Source of the DNA: Hydnum rufescens UP504
Lineage: Eukaryota > Basidiomycota > Agaricomycetes > Cantharellales > Hydnaceae
DNA length: 53,749 nt
Direction of reading: 5' to 3'
NCBI GenBank assembly: GCA_014904985.1
Contig: MU129178.1
Coordinates: 12,957-66,705, forward strand
Part shown: piece after piece, positions 43,774-53,749 of the stretch
How positions within the stretch are numbered: the first letter of the stretch is position 1
Layout: each line of letters opens with the position of its first letter
Program-made: the position numbers and the translations under genes
Notes under the pieces: model-generated
Told to the model about the DNA's origin: nothing
Databases searched by the model: none
What the model saw: only the letters and a program-made list of their open reading frames with translations

Positions 43774-44830
43774 GGTTGTTAGCTGAGACACGGACCAAGT
43801 GTTCTGGGACTCCCGGGAGTTGAAATTTTGACTCTGATAGTTCCCTTTCCCATATTCCTTGAGCTCGGTCCGAGGCACGAGCACCGAGACTTGATAAGCG
43901 TAGTACACTCAATTAAGCGGGTCCCGTCGATAGTAAAGCCTACGTCATTAGTTGAAGTGTATTCACACTGCGGCTCCATCCGGAACCCCTTCTTCTTCGT
44001 CAGTAATTCGCTGGCTCGCACTTCTCGCTCGCCACATTCCATCCATACCTCACACACACTCCCGCATATTTTTCTACCGGCCCTCCTCCCTTTTTATTGC
44101 ATAAAAACACTGCGTCAGGTTGCATAGTCTTGCTGATATCCAGGCGTTGCCAAACGCGCGCGGTCTACTCTCCGTCATAGACACCTGACTGAGTAAGCCC
44201 AGGAACATGAGCGTGAATCTCTCATGCACGGTCTTCAGACAAGCTATCTCAGCATCACTAGGATTGCTAGCACTGAGCACGCCCCCCCGAATGATGAATC
44301 ACTGAGCGTATAATCTGTGAACCACAAACCCGCTACTGGCGGTGTGTGGTAATCAAGGTACTTTTTTTTTTTTTTAAATTTCCATCAGTAGCGCAAAAAG
44401 AGCAAGCGGCTGGCGCTGCTCTTTTTGCGTGACTTCCTCAAAGTTTTCACTGACGTACTTTTCCATATCTAGATTCGAAAATCCCGCTTGAACTCCGGCA
44501 TGCACCAACGCTGAGGAACGACAAGGCTGGATTTGGCAGGACGAGCGGATTGGTACGGAAGATCATGCTAGTAGGCTATAAGGACCCCAGTGGGAATTGT
44601 TTCCGTGGCTCCGCTGCCGAGTCTCAGTACTGTGCTGAGGGAAGAAGGTCGTGCCAGGCTCATCCTCGCCAGAACGATATATGATGCTATTTGCCTAGTT
44701 ACTCTCGTCGGGTTCAGAGGGAATTAACTGGAATTACGCGCTTACAAGGGGGGAGAAGTGATGCACTGGTCGTCTTATTAGAATGCTGGATCGAGCAGAA
44801 CAATCCCACAGCGCGTGAAGTAGCTTTTAG
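43774..44830. other. Region upstream of D2; T tract and strong hairpin
   Basis: No gene seen. A T run (44362-44375) is followed by a perfect 13-bp stem, cgcaaaaagagca (44392-44404) and tgctctttttgcg (44417-44429), around a 12-nt loop. The segment 44060-44130 resembles part of the 16.9-kb insert (ggttgcatagtc). The left part likely holds the D2 promoter. Confidence 0.45.
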
Positions 44831-45433
44831 TTAGAGAAACGAACCCCCTTATGGTGGAATCCTATTTCCCAGTGAGCAACGTATTCGCCACCACGAGAAA
44901 TAGGGGCGTACCTTGCACCGTTTCAGAACCTTCGAAATCCATGTCATCATATTGTAGAGCCTGTGATCCGTCCTCAACGGCCTGTGAGTCGAATGTCATT
45001 CCCTCTTCCTCCGCACTGGAGCCTTGCGGGTACACAAGGAATTGAAGACGATGACGCAGACGTGCCAAGGTATAAGATACCTACATAGTTCCGGGGTAAT
45101 TTCTTGGCTGTGGTGGAGCCCTCCCTCCACCTCTGCAAAGAGATCTACTGCAATCCGACGCAGAACTTGTGGGGGATCAGGGAGGTGCAAATCCCAGCCC
45201 AGAGGAGCGATCAAGGTGATCTTAGTGTTCGATCGCGAACACTCGAACGTGATACTACTGGATATCTCCTCTCCGTCGTAGTCGAGCTCGGGAGGGTGGT
45301 GCAGTATACTGTATTCATCGCGGAAATTGTAGGTGATGAGGGGGCGTGCTCGATTCAGGGGGAACAAATCTTCAGTGGGTACGACTGTGAGCATCCAATC
45401 ACTAAAGTCACGGCTGTAGGTATTCGTTGGCAT
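44831..45433 (-). CDS. Hypothetical three-exon gene E, unrecognised
   Basis: An ATG at 45433 (M-P-T-N-T-Y-S-R-D-F) opens a long first exon. It contains E-Y-S-I-L-H-H-P-P-E-L-D-Y-D-G, a strand-like I-T-F-E-C-S-R ... I-T-L-I-A-P, and L-R-R-I-A-V-D-L-F-A-E. A GT donor follows P-E-L near 45087; the acceptor near 45024 continues into an acidic exon (E-E-E-G-M-T-F-D-S-Q, D-D-M-D-F-E-G-S-E-T), and a last short exon gives TAA at 44831. Product about 165 aa, soluble, no signal or TM segment. Not duplicated elsewhere in the window. Family unknown; splice model inferred. Confidence 0.4.
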
Positions 45434-45483
45434 CGATGCAAAGTCCTCACCCCCACTGATCAAGCCTCAACCTCGGTTTAGCC

Positions 45484-45849
45484 TCGTAATCAGACCCTAG
45501 GGTCTGGGGAAATGGGTTCCGTTGAATTGGGCAATATGCCTCCGGTCCAGCCAATCATAAAGGTCTTGGTCGGGATAGCTGTTATCTATTTTGAATGCAA
45601 CACTCAGCCCCTTCCTCAACTAGGGATATCCGCTTCCCTTGGTCCTTTCGACCCTTCAGGATGACGGAACCTTCGGAATGAGCAATCACTGGCTAAAAGC
45701 CCACAGCCAATGAATTGTGTGATCATACGGTAACATAATTTTCATTCAGCCAAAATATTCATCAAAATCGGCAGCTTCGAAAGCATGTTGCCCAATTCAA
45801 TGGGACTCCCCATTTCCCCAGACCCTCCGATAAGAGGGTCTGGTTACGA
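45484..45849. mobile_element. About 366-bp MITE with long terminal inverted repeats
   Basis: The left end tcgtaatcagaccct (from 45484) and the right end agggtctggttacga (to 45849) are inverted copies. The similarity continues inward for about 50 bp, covering gtctggggaaatggg and ttgaattgggcaa on both arms. The outer arms also contain an internal gaccct/agggtc palindrome. No coding capacity and no clear target duplication. It lies between gene E and the fungalysin fragment. Confidence 0.65.
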
Positions 45850-46067
45850 CTTACGAGACACCGTCTGTGGGGTCCGAGTAGAAGCAGCCTTATTATTTCT
45901 AATTCGGGGAATAGTCACTGATCTTCACATGGAACATGCATATCGTGTCCCAAATGAAGGGATATCAGGCACACTGGCGCGGCGTTGAATGGGGATGTAT
46001 TCTCGGCCATTTCTGGTTGCTAAAAGTATATCAGTCACGTGAGGCTTATCGTCGACCTCCTCACACC

Positions 46068-46350
46068 ATGAGGTCTTTCATAGGTCTCTCGCTGGCTTTC
46101 GCAGTGGCCTCTGTGGCTCATTCCACACGTCGCAAGTCCCTCGGATACAGCCCAAAGCTCCCCTATGCCTGACACGTGACCGACGTGACGCGCGTCCCGA
46201 CGTTTGCGCCCTGAAAGGAGCCCAGGGACGTCGCCTTGCTGTACCTCGACTCCATCCTCTCTGAGGGGACTGCCTCCACCCTTATCGAAGGCCGCGATTC
46301 TGTGTTCCGGGATGACTCATACACCGACGACCGGACTGGGGTCACACACA
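46068..46350 (+). pseudogene. M36 fungalysin N-terminal fragment with two in-frame TGA codons
   Basis: Fungalysins are secreted zinc metalloproteases made with a signal peptide and an FTP propeptide. The ATG at 46068 gives M-R-S-F-I-G-L-S-L-A-F-A-V-A-S-V-A, a good signal peptide, then R-K-S-L-G-Y-S-P-K-L-P. In the same frame, after TGA at 46170 and TGA at about 46212, the sequence continues with D-V-A-L-L-Y-L-D-S-I-L and R-D-D-S-Y-T-D-D-R-T-G-V-T-H, the typical FTP-domain signature. Similarity ends near 46350, where the block shared with 16540 and 41360 begins. The catalytic domain (H-E-x-x-H) is absent. Confidence 0.6.
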
Positions 46351-46787
46351 TACGAGACGTCAACTTTATCCAGAAATGCTTGTTGTTGGTCGTTTCACTG
46401 TTCATGGCACAATGGGGCAATGCACCCTTTTCTCTCAGATGCAACATTGAACGTTCAGGGGAGCGGTCGCTAGAATTATGTACATATACTAACAGACAAC
46501 AGACACGTTAATGTGCATGATGAGCAGGAAATGGTCTCCAGGATATATCAAAAATTCTGGCGTGAATTATTGTATCTTTCTCGAGGAGATGGGGCGCCTA
46601 AGAAAGTCCTCTTCCATGAGTGTAATCGAGATTGTCTGTCGCGCGAAGTCCTGAACTCTCAGCAAACCATTCAGCAAGAGCAGTCCCCCGTGTTCGATAG
46701 GGCGACACTTGCCGCACGTTCTGGAGCATACATTTGGAATCCCCTCCCTCGACGCTGCGCAAAACCAGCCACAAAAAATGGATTTCC
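46351..46787. repeat. Third copy of the deaminase 3' flank, empty retroelement site
   Basis: Matches 41360-41798 and the interrupted block at 16570-19232. The site corresponding to the LINE-like insertion (gaactctcagcaaacc, about 46654-46670) is uninterrupted. Confidence 0.7.
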
Positions 46788-47762
46788 CTAGTCCCATTCC
46801 CATTCCCATTTCACGAAACCCGCGAACCCAGCCTCATGTTCGGGACTACAATCGGGTTCATCGCCTAGAGAGATCGAGTCCAACGTAGTACTCGTCTGGC
46901 TGGGCGCGTTTGAGATGTTGATCTCCTCCACAACCCGGCGCACGACTCGATCCAATATACCCTCCAGTTCGCCTTCCAGGGCCAGAGTGCCACTGCGACG
47001 CCAACTGGCGGCAATGCCCAAGGATACATTTGCCCATGCGATCGTGGAATATCGAATTTGATCTCCGAGTGGGCAATATGCAGACGTTTGGCGAGCCAGG
47101 CACAACACCAGCAGCACTTCTTGCCGACTCCTATGGTCGCAAATCCTGTCTCAGTTGTAAGCCTCTACATAGGGATCTCTTCGTCAAAATGTGCGAACAA
47201 TTCAGCTATTGGAAATGATACAACCTTGAAAGTACCTTTCCGCTACTCCGTTCGTCAGGTAATTTGGAAGCAGCCCTACATCGACGACGGAAGATACGAT
47301 TAGCCCCATGAGGGACGCCTCGCAATGTACTGTGCCTGTAAAGGCCGTGTGAGTAGGAAGCCTATTGTTGACAGTTTTAGTCAGTGAGCTGCGACAATGG
47401 GAGTCCTCAGTGCCCAAACTATTGAATCCTTTAAGAATTGTTCGGCTGACCATGGGGTTCATGGGTGTGCAGATGTGATGGGAAACGGGTGCGGGAGTAA
47501 GGGCCAGAGTGAGTGAGATATAGAATGGCACGACGCCAGGCCACAACATTGCCTAGATAACGTAGCACTGATCCCGCAATATCCCTGTCGGGAAGTTCGC
47601 GAAGATCTTTATCATCTTCGTGCACATCGTGCACATGATCTACGTCACAGCCATCGTGAGAGAATGCTAGTGGAGCCCCAGTTAAAACAGTTGTGGCATA
47701 CCTGAAGGCAAGCCCAGGACCAAACCCAAGTTTGAAGTGTGAATAAGTCCCTCAGCATCCGC
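46788..47762 (-). pseudogene. OTT_1508-like deaminase copy D3, internally deleted and truncated
   Basis: Stop at 46788 (W-E-W-E-W-D end as in D2). The C-C-W-C-C block is present near 47105 and H-C-E-A-S-L-M-G near 47320, separated by a frameshift near 47235. Near 47560-47735 the acidic linker is shortened. At 47745-47760 the sequence passes from the exon 2 end (ttgaagtgtgaataag) straight to the exon 2 start (tccctcagcatcc), an internal loss of about 500 bp. Then all similarity ends. No start codon remains. Confidence 0.7.
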
Positions 47763-48409
47763 AGACCCACTGGAAGATGGGGCCATTCCTCACCAGCAGA
47801 GACCCCTGTCACCAGCACCAGAGTTGGAAATCAGGCAGATAACGTTATCATCGTCATGCCAGTCTTCCCAACTCTGGTGTTTCCCCGGTGGTGGAGGATC
47901 TTGTGGGACAGGAAAATACATCGGCAATTTCCAGGACCATGAGCGAGAAGAGGACCCCGGAAAGCTCCGATACACCCACGTGATGACCACTTTTTGGCCC
48001 TTTTTTTGGGAAAATGTCTGGGGCAAAACTGGACCACCTTTTGCCATTTTGGGCTCTACATCCGAGTTTTTGATGACCACCAAAGTGGATTTGGGGCTGA
48101 TGTCCGAGGCCAAGGACCACCTCCCTATGTATTGGATCCACCTAATGCACCCTCAAAACAGTACCTCTTAGGTGGTTTGAGTTTGCATCTGGAAACCACC
48201 TAAGAGGTGTTCTGAGTATAGGCGTGTCTAAGACACGCCTGAGGAGTATTTTTAGGGAATTTTTTTCTAAGTTCACTATATAGACATGCCTAAAATAGCC
48301 TGCTGCAGGCGCCACCCGGGAGGGTTTGTTCACCAGCTGGAGAGTGTTACAGGTCTAATTTAGGCATGTCTAATAAGATATTTTCTGGAGCCTTAGAGGT
48401 GTCTATCAT
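47763..48409. repeat. Unique repeat-like region with two inverted repeats
   Basis: No gene. The 16-bp arms acctcttaggtggttt and aaaccacctaagaggt (about 48163-48208) form a hairpin. Directly after it, 48221-48239 is a perfect palindrome (ggcgtgtct-a-agacacgcc). The GTCTA words that dominate the next 3 kb begin here. It could be the subterminal part of a large DNA transposon. Confidence 0.5.
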
Positions 48410-49180
48410 CTGTACTGTGTGTCTACTGGTGTCTAAATCAAACATTTTGAGCCCAAGGCCCCCAGTGGCAGCACTAATAGGTGTGTAATGGTGTCTACTA
48501 GTGTCTAAATTAAACAAAGGCATCTCATGGTGTCTAATAGTGTCTAATAGTGTCTAATAGTATCTAAATCAAACATTTTGAGCCCAAGCCCCAGTGGCAG
48601 TACTAATAGGTGTCTAATGGTGTCTACTTGTGTCTAAATTAAAACAAAGGCATCTCATGGTGTCTAATAGTGTCTAATAGTATCTAAATCAAACATTTTG
48701 AGCCCAAGGCCCCCAGTGGCAGTACTAATAGGTGTCTAATGGTGTCTAATGGTGTCTACTTGTGTCTAAATTAAAACAAAGGCATCTCATGGTGTTTAAT
48801 AGTGTCTAATAGTATCTAAATCAAACATTTGAGCCAAGGCCCCAGTGGCAGTACTAATAGGTGTCTAATGGTGTCTACTTGTGTCTAAATTAAAACAAAG
48901 GCATCTCATGGTGTTTAATAGTGTCTAATAGTATCTAAATCAAACATTTTGAGCCCAAGGCCCCCAGTGGCAGTACTAATAGGTGTCTAATGGTGTCTAC
49001 TTGTGTCTAAATTAAAACAAAGGCATCTCATGGTGTCTAATAGTGTCTAATAGCATCTAAATCAAACATTTTGAGCCCAAGGCCCCAGTGGCAGTACTAA
49101 TAGGTGTCTAATGGTGTCTACTTGTGTCTAAATTAAAACAAAGGCATCTCATGGTGTCTAATAGTGTCTAAATCAAACAT
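48410..49180. repeat. Tandem array, about six units of 118-132 bp
   Basis: The block 'ttgagcccaaggcccccagt' (with small gaps) recurs near 48445, 48577, 48695, 48830, 48948 and 49070. Each is followed by aataggtgtctaatggtgtctac and aaacaaaggcatctcatgg. Unit length varies because the short gtctaatagt/gtctaatggt sub-repeat is present one to three times. Confidence 0.85.
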
Positions 49181-50077
49181 TTTCCCAGGGCCCCTGCTTG
49201 GGTCATGGTACTGGTGGGGTCTAATGGTGCCTAGATCAATAATCATGGTACTATTTCAGGTGCATGTCTACTGTCTAAATTGAAACAAAAGCATCTGCTC
49301 AGGGGACATCATTAGGTGGTGTCTCATGGTGTCTAATGTCTAAGTCAACACTTGTGGATGCATGCCTACTGGTGTCTAAATCAAACATTTTGGCACCAAG
49401 GCACCTGCTCAGGTGGCATTACTAAGAGGTGTCTAATGGTGTCTAGATCCCTTAATTGTGGCTTAAATTGTGGGACTCTGGTGGATGCCTGCCTAGTAAT
49501 GTCTAAATCAAACTTTTTGACATAAGGGCACCTACTCAGGTGACATCATTAGGTGGTGTCTAATGGTGTCTAAATCAAACATTTGACATAAAGGCACCTG
49601 CTCAGGTGGGAGTACTAAGAGATGTCTAATGGTGTCTAGATCAGTAATTGTGGGACCATTGCAGATGTGCATCTACTAGTGTCCAAATCAAAACAAAGGC
49701 AACTGCTTGGATGACATCATTAGGTGTTTCATGGAGTCTAATGCTGTCTAAATCAATAGTTGTGGTTGCTCCTGTGGATGTCTGTCTACTACTAATCTCT
49801 GACCCAAAGGTGCTTGTTCAGGTGCCCTAGGTAGGGTCCAAATGGTCTCTACATGAATAACCCCTGCAGGTGCTGCCAGAATGTTTGTGAGAAAATCATG
49901 GAAGAACTTGGACTTGAACACAGATTCAGTCTGCCCATTGGCCCCCCCCCCTTTCTCATTGGGGGTTTCTATTAGGGTACTAGGGGGTGAATTAATCCAC
50001 AACCAGCATTTCAATAGTCCCTCATATGATCCTTTGCAGTATCATGCATAGACATGCCTAGATATTCTGAAACTGCG

Positions 50078-50080
<3 letters not shown>
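49181..50080. repeat. Diverged continuation of the GTCTA array
   Basis: Longer, less regular units (gcacctgctcaggtg ... ggtgtctaatggtgtctaaatca) repeat near 49280, 49405, 49520, 49590 and 49690. They fade out after about 49800. No coding region is supported. Confidence 0.65.
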
Positions 50081-50139
<59 letters not shown>

Positions 50140-50174
50140 CCCCTTTTTTTTTTTTTTTCTTTTTTTTTTTTTTT
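50081..50174. repeat. Long T tract, about 94 bp
   Basis: Almost pure T with one CCCC and one C interruption. Its length is likely inexact in any assembly. It could be the tail of a minus-strand retroelement, but no element was seen next to it. Confidence 0.85.
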
Positions 50175-51720
50175 AACATGTCTTATACATGCTCATAGTG
50201 GTTCTAGACATGCCTAAGGTGTGTCTAGGCACTGTCTAGACATCGCTCAGACACATTCTAACGTATGGAGGTGTGTCTAGACATGTCTAGGTGTGTCTAG
50301 ACTGTTAGCATGTCTAGGTGTGTCCAGACATGTCTAGGTGTTCAGGCAATGCTAACTTCCTAGAGCATTGATCTAGGCATTCTTAGCCAGTCTAAGCGTT
50401 GACATGTCTAGGCATTCAGATTGTATTAATGGTCCAGAACATGTCGTTAGGCTATGCATCTGACAAGTTTAGCAATGTCTAGACATGTGCTAGGCGGTTC
50501 TTAGACAGTACTTAGACTTTGTCTAGGCGTGTGTAGACAATGTACGTGCAGGACATTGTCGTAGACAGTGTCTAGGGTGTGTCGTATGACATTGTCTAGT
50601 GTGTCTTAGACATTAGATCTAAACATGGTCAGACATTTGTTGGACTAGTCTAGGCGTGTCTAGACATGTTAGGCGTTGTCTAGACATGTCTAGGCGGTGT
50701 CTAGACATGTCTTAGGCATGTGCTATAGACAATTGTTCCTTAGGTCTGATGCTGTCTAGACATGTCTAGCGTGTTACACAGTTGTCTATGGTGCACTGTC
50801 ATACGACCTGTCACTAGGTGTGTCTAGACATGTCGGTAGACATTGTTACTATGGCTGTGTCTGAGTTTTGAACATGTCTAGGGCGTGTCTTAGACATGTC
50901 TAGGCCGGTGTCGTGAGAGCGAGTGTGCTATGAGGCATGTCAGGTGTAGCACACTGTGAATGAGACGCATGTACTAGTCAGTGTCTAGACAGGGTGTCTT
51001 CAGGCATTCTAGCGAGAGCTGCTGCGTAGAGATGTCTAAGCGAGTGTCTATCAGTGTGTCTAGCAAGATGTCTAGCATGATACATAGCATGTTAGCATAA
51101 TGTCGCTCAGCGCACTTTGGTTCGAGTCGGATCAGTTCGCGTACTTCTCCATGCCGCGGATATCCAGTCAACTAGTGCTACTCCACTAGGCCACTCCATG
51201 GTCTAGGCATTCTACGCATGTCTGCATGTCTAGCACTGTCCTAGGCATGTCTATGGCATAGTGTCTAGGCACATGTCAGTTTAGGCAGTTGGTCTAGGTC
51301 TAAAATTACTGTCTAGCATGTCTAGGGAGATGTCTAGCGCATGTCGCAGTGTCTTAGGCATGTCTAGCAGATGTCATAGGCATGTCTGGCATGTTAGGGC
51401 ATGTCTACATGGTGTCTGCGGTATGTCTAGGTGAATGTTCTAGGTCAATGCATAGGCAGTGTCTAGCAATATGTGCTTAGGTCGTTGTCGGCCATGATGC
51501 TAAGGTCGTTGTGTCTATACGTCGGTGTACTAGAGAGACGAATTGTCTAGGATGTCATAGCACTGTCATAGGCATGTCTAGGCATGTTCTAGAGTCAAAT
51601 CTAGACACCCTAGACATGTCTAGGCATGTTCTGGATGCTGTCTAGGCATGTCTAGATGTGTCTAGGCATGTCTAGATGGTGTCTAGGCATGTCTAGATGT
51701 GTCTAGGCATGTCTAATACG
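50175..51720. repeat. Short-period GTCTA(G) satellite
   Basis: Built from gtgtctagacatgtctaggc-like words of about 10 and 20 bp, many self-complementary (gtctagac, catgtctagacatg). It is irregular through most of its length, with many single-base slips, and becomes regular at 51600-51715 (gtctaggcatgtctagatgt). The slips may be real decay or uncorrected read errors. Confidence 0.8.
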
Positions 51721-51884
51721 ACATAAAGTGCGGCTACGGTGATCAAGCTGTCACTAGGCAATGTCTTGACAATGTCTGAGCGATTTGCTAGACAGCTGTC
51801 TAGGTCGAGCCTAGTCCGTACCCATGCCCATCAGCCTTGGACCTCATTGTGCCGCTGGATTAGGACTTATCTAGAATGGATCTA
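51721..51884. other. Transition from satellite to transposase gene
   Basis: Remnant gtcta words fade out. No gene was seen. Confidence 0.4.
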
Positions 51885-53050
51885 TTAATCATCTAGATAC
51901 ACATCTACATTCCTTTCACTAAGTGAATCAGGAAGGGGTGTTTCCAACTCATCATCTTCAGAGTCAATATCATCAAGGGAGTACCATTCTTCAGGAGATG
52001 CCATTGGGAAATCCTTCATATTCAGTGGTGTGTTGTCAGTTACTTGGCTGCTGAGGGTCTGGCGGACTTGTCTTGAATATAGAACTGCCTGATTATGCAT
52101 AGTTGCATGAACCAAACTTGGTGGCCAGTCTAGTTGAAAACCAATGGCATCCAAATGAGCACGCCATATACCACCCATATTGAGGTGCAAATCAAGTCAA
52201 CATGCAACATGATAGGATGTGACTGGATTTTCTGTAGTTTCATGAATTAGTGTAATGGGACCTCTGCACAACTCAGTAACTTACCAGCATGCAAAAGGGC
52301 CAGTTGAATTTCCTCCTCCTCACCAAACCATTTCACAGCGGCTGTCACCTCCCAAGTTAGTCGGCGTTTCTCCTCCTTGCAGCGAGCCTTCTCTAGCATA
52401 GCCACTATACCTCTCCGAGTTTCCTCATCACATAACCATGCAGGAGCCGTGTCCTCATCCTGAACCATGTCCCAATCCTCATAGAGCGCAGGATCAGCCA
52501 TGTCCCATATATTTGACACATCAATGAGGCTTGGCAAAGTTGCCATACCTGGAGCAGCACGACTTTTTTTGAGGACTGTCATGTCGTTGATGAGAGCATT
52601 GATCTTGTTCGCAAGTCTCTTGAAGACACCACCACGGCGCTCAGTGGCCCGAGTAATCTGTGCACAGACCTTCAGGATCTGATATAGTCATAAGAATGGA
52701 ACCCCCATCTAAAAAATCAGACGTAGTACTTACCAGTGACGAAGGGGCGGTAATCTGCACGTAATCTGCCTTCTTCAAACCTGCGCTCCCAGAGTTTGTC
52801 CCGCAGCCGCCGCTTGAGAGCACACACATTCATACGCATCTCAAAGAATCGGTTTGCTTTCATCTTTTTTAGTGTATCGAACGCAATCCCACCAACTCGA
52901 CCAAGCATTGCTTCATGCCATCCCAGATTCCGATCTGCCATTTTGACTTCCACCTTGAGCACGTCAAGGGATAGCAGAAGTTCAGAATGGTGATGGGTGT
53001 TTCGAGTACTCTTGAGAAGCTTTGCCCTTACAGCATCACATCAGGCTTTG
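51885..53050 (-). pseudogene. KDZ-family (Kyakuja-Dileera-Zisupton) transposase, C-terminal part only
   Basis: Three exons read on the minus strand. The first (to about 52733) contains V-E-V-K-M-A-D-R-N-L-G, then L-L-G-R-V-G-G-I-A-F-D, then M-R-M-N-V-C-A-L-K-R-R-L-R-D-K-L, typical of the C-terminal half of KDZ transposases. A 57-nt GT-AG intron follows. The second exon (about 52679-52287) contains I-N-A-L-I-N-D-M, S-N-I-W-D-M-A-D, A-W-L-C-D-E-E-T-R-R-G-I and W-F-G-E-E-E-E. The last exon ends in an acidic tail with a stop at 51885. Upstream of about 53050 the frame is stopped, and the catalytic acidic residues of the N-terminal half are not in the window. It is therefore 5'-truncated or broken. 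Confidence 0.7.
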
Positions 53051-53159
53051 ATTTCTGTGCGCCCAACCCTGAGCTCAAGGATCTTCTGGACCATTCTAAC
53101 ACCATGAAGCTTTGATTGACCTAGATTAGCTCATACATCAGGCCTAAGATCTCATAGAA

Positions 53160-53692
53160 CACAAATGGGGTGCTAACGGCATTCGATAAGGTCAGGGTCG
53201 TACGGTGAGGAGGGTGGCGATGACCTGAGGGGCCGGCTGCATTGGTTTGGCGCAGTATATGCATTTGAGGGGCCCACTGTATATGATGGATGGGTCAATG
53301 AAACGTTTAGGGAGTCGTCTCTTCCTCTTGGGGCGGACGCAAATTATTATGCCCATTGGTTCTACATCAAATAGTAAGCCTGGCTGGCCGTGGTTTTGGG
53401 GTGGACTTGTGATAACACATACCAGTTTAGGAGGGCTACTGGGGTACTAAGCAAAGGTGATGAGGAACGTATAGAGAACAAGAAAGTTACGACTCCACAG
53501 AATGGCGAAGCACCTCTCGAGTCCCACACTATGGAAAGGGCAGGACAAGAAAATCACCCCCTCACGAAAGTGGTGAAGCTCTCTTCGAGTTCTACGTTAA
53601 CGTCGTATGGTGGGACGGAAACTACTGATCCGGATTCAAAGGTCCCTTTCCTTGAAGCTAGATTCGAAAAAGGCGCTCGCCACTTTCGGTGA
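53160..53692 (+). CDS. Exon-like pieces of an unidentified + strand gene
   Basis: An exon-like frame around 53172-53204 (G-V-L-T-A-F-D-K-V) is followed by a possible intron. Another, around 53260-53373, contains F-E-G-P-T-V-Y-D-G-W-V-N-E-T-F, then L-G-A-D-A-N-Y-Y-A-H-W-F-Y-I-K. After a second possible intron, a hydrophilic frame runs to TGA at 53690-53692 (ends F-L-E-A-R-F-E-K-G-A-R-H-F-R). The aromatic-rich middle piece looks genuine. Splice sites do not join cleanly, so the model is uncertain and the family is unknown. Confidence 0.35.
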
Positions 53693-53749
53693 GGGGTCGT
53701 TCTCTTGTCCTGCACCTCTTAAGACTTTTGATTGCTTCATGGCTTGGAA

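Noticed and set aside
47790..48200. Protein-coding gene in either strand
   Set aside because: Open frames exist on both strands at similar lengths but show no recognisable domain, and the region looks like repeat DNA with inverted repeats.
48410..49180. Regularly spaced repeats that might suggest a CRISPR array
   Set aside because: The spacers are themselves repeated, units are 118-132 bp, and the genome is clearly fungal. This is satellite DNA.
50081..50174. Poly-A tail of a minus-strand retrotransposon
   Set aside because: No retroelement coding sequence or target duplication lies next to it.
50175..51720. Possible telomeric repeat
   Set aside because: The word is GTCTAG(A/G)-like and palindromic. 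No TTAGGG-type repeat is present, and gene-bearing sequence follows on the right.

Overview
The window looks like nuclear DNA of a mushroom-forming basidiomycete (Agaricomycetes). The genes have many short GT-AG introns (about 50-75 nt). The families seen are a VCX1/CAX-type cation/H+ exchanger, fungal SurE phosphatase, a DUF4870-type membrane protein, OTT_1508-like deaminase, an M36 fungalysin piece and a KDZ transposase. I cannot name the genus. No rRNA, tRNA or CRISPR array was seen.

Most of the window (0.6-47.7 kb) is one repeatedly duplicated neighbourhood. Seven full or partial copies of a 12-exon exchanger gene lie on the + strand (A1 871-3306, A2 5824-8529, A3 10875-13313, A4 21777-23453, A5 28650-31034, A6 31851-32665, A7 34811-37244). 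Behind A3 and A7 sits the same minus-strand trio: SurE (B1, B2), DUF4870-type membrane protein (C1, C2) and deaminase (D1, D2). Thus about 7.5-21.3 kb and 31.85-43.8 kb are two copies of one segment. A third deaminase remnant (D3) follows at 46.8-47.8 kb. C2 is the one copy I could splice from start to stop with every phase in agreement (195 aa). Nearly all other copies carry frame breaks, and these differ from copy to copy.

Comparing paralogous copies exposes mobile elements with their empty sites: a 375-bp TA-inserted MITE (9528-9902), an ORF1-only LINE-like element with a 14-bp target duplication (17361-19083), and a second insertion at about 16.67-17.19 kb. A further MITE with terminal inverted repeats is at 45484-45849.

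Part of the sequence is not of finished quality. From 23.454 to 30.242 kb the window repeats 16.49-23.43 kb with many single-base indels, ends in a run of exactly 25 N (30243-30267), and the indel-rich character continues on the right until about 33.8 kb. This looks like uncorrected long-read sequence filling a gap, so broken frames there are not evidence of pseudogenes.

The right end differs. After a truncated deaminase come about 3.5 kb of satellite DNA built from GTCTA words (48.2-51.7 kb) with a long T tract, the C-terminal part of a KDZ transposase (minus strand, 51.9-53.05 kb), and exon-like pieces of an unidentified + strand gene at the edge.

No regulatory link among the co-duplicated genes can be shown from sequence. 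Their co-occurrence is best explained by segmental duplication.
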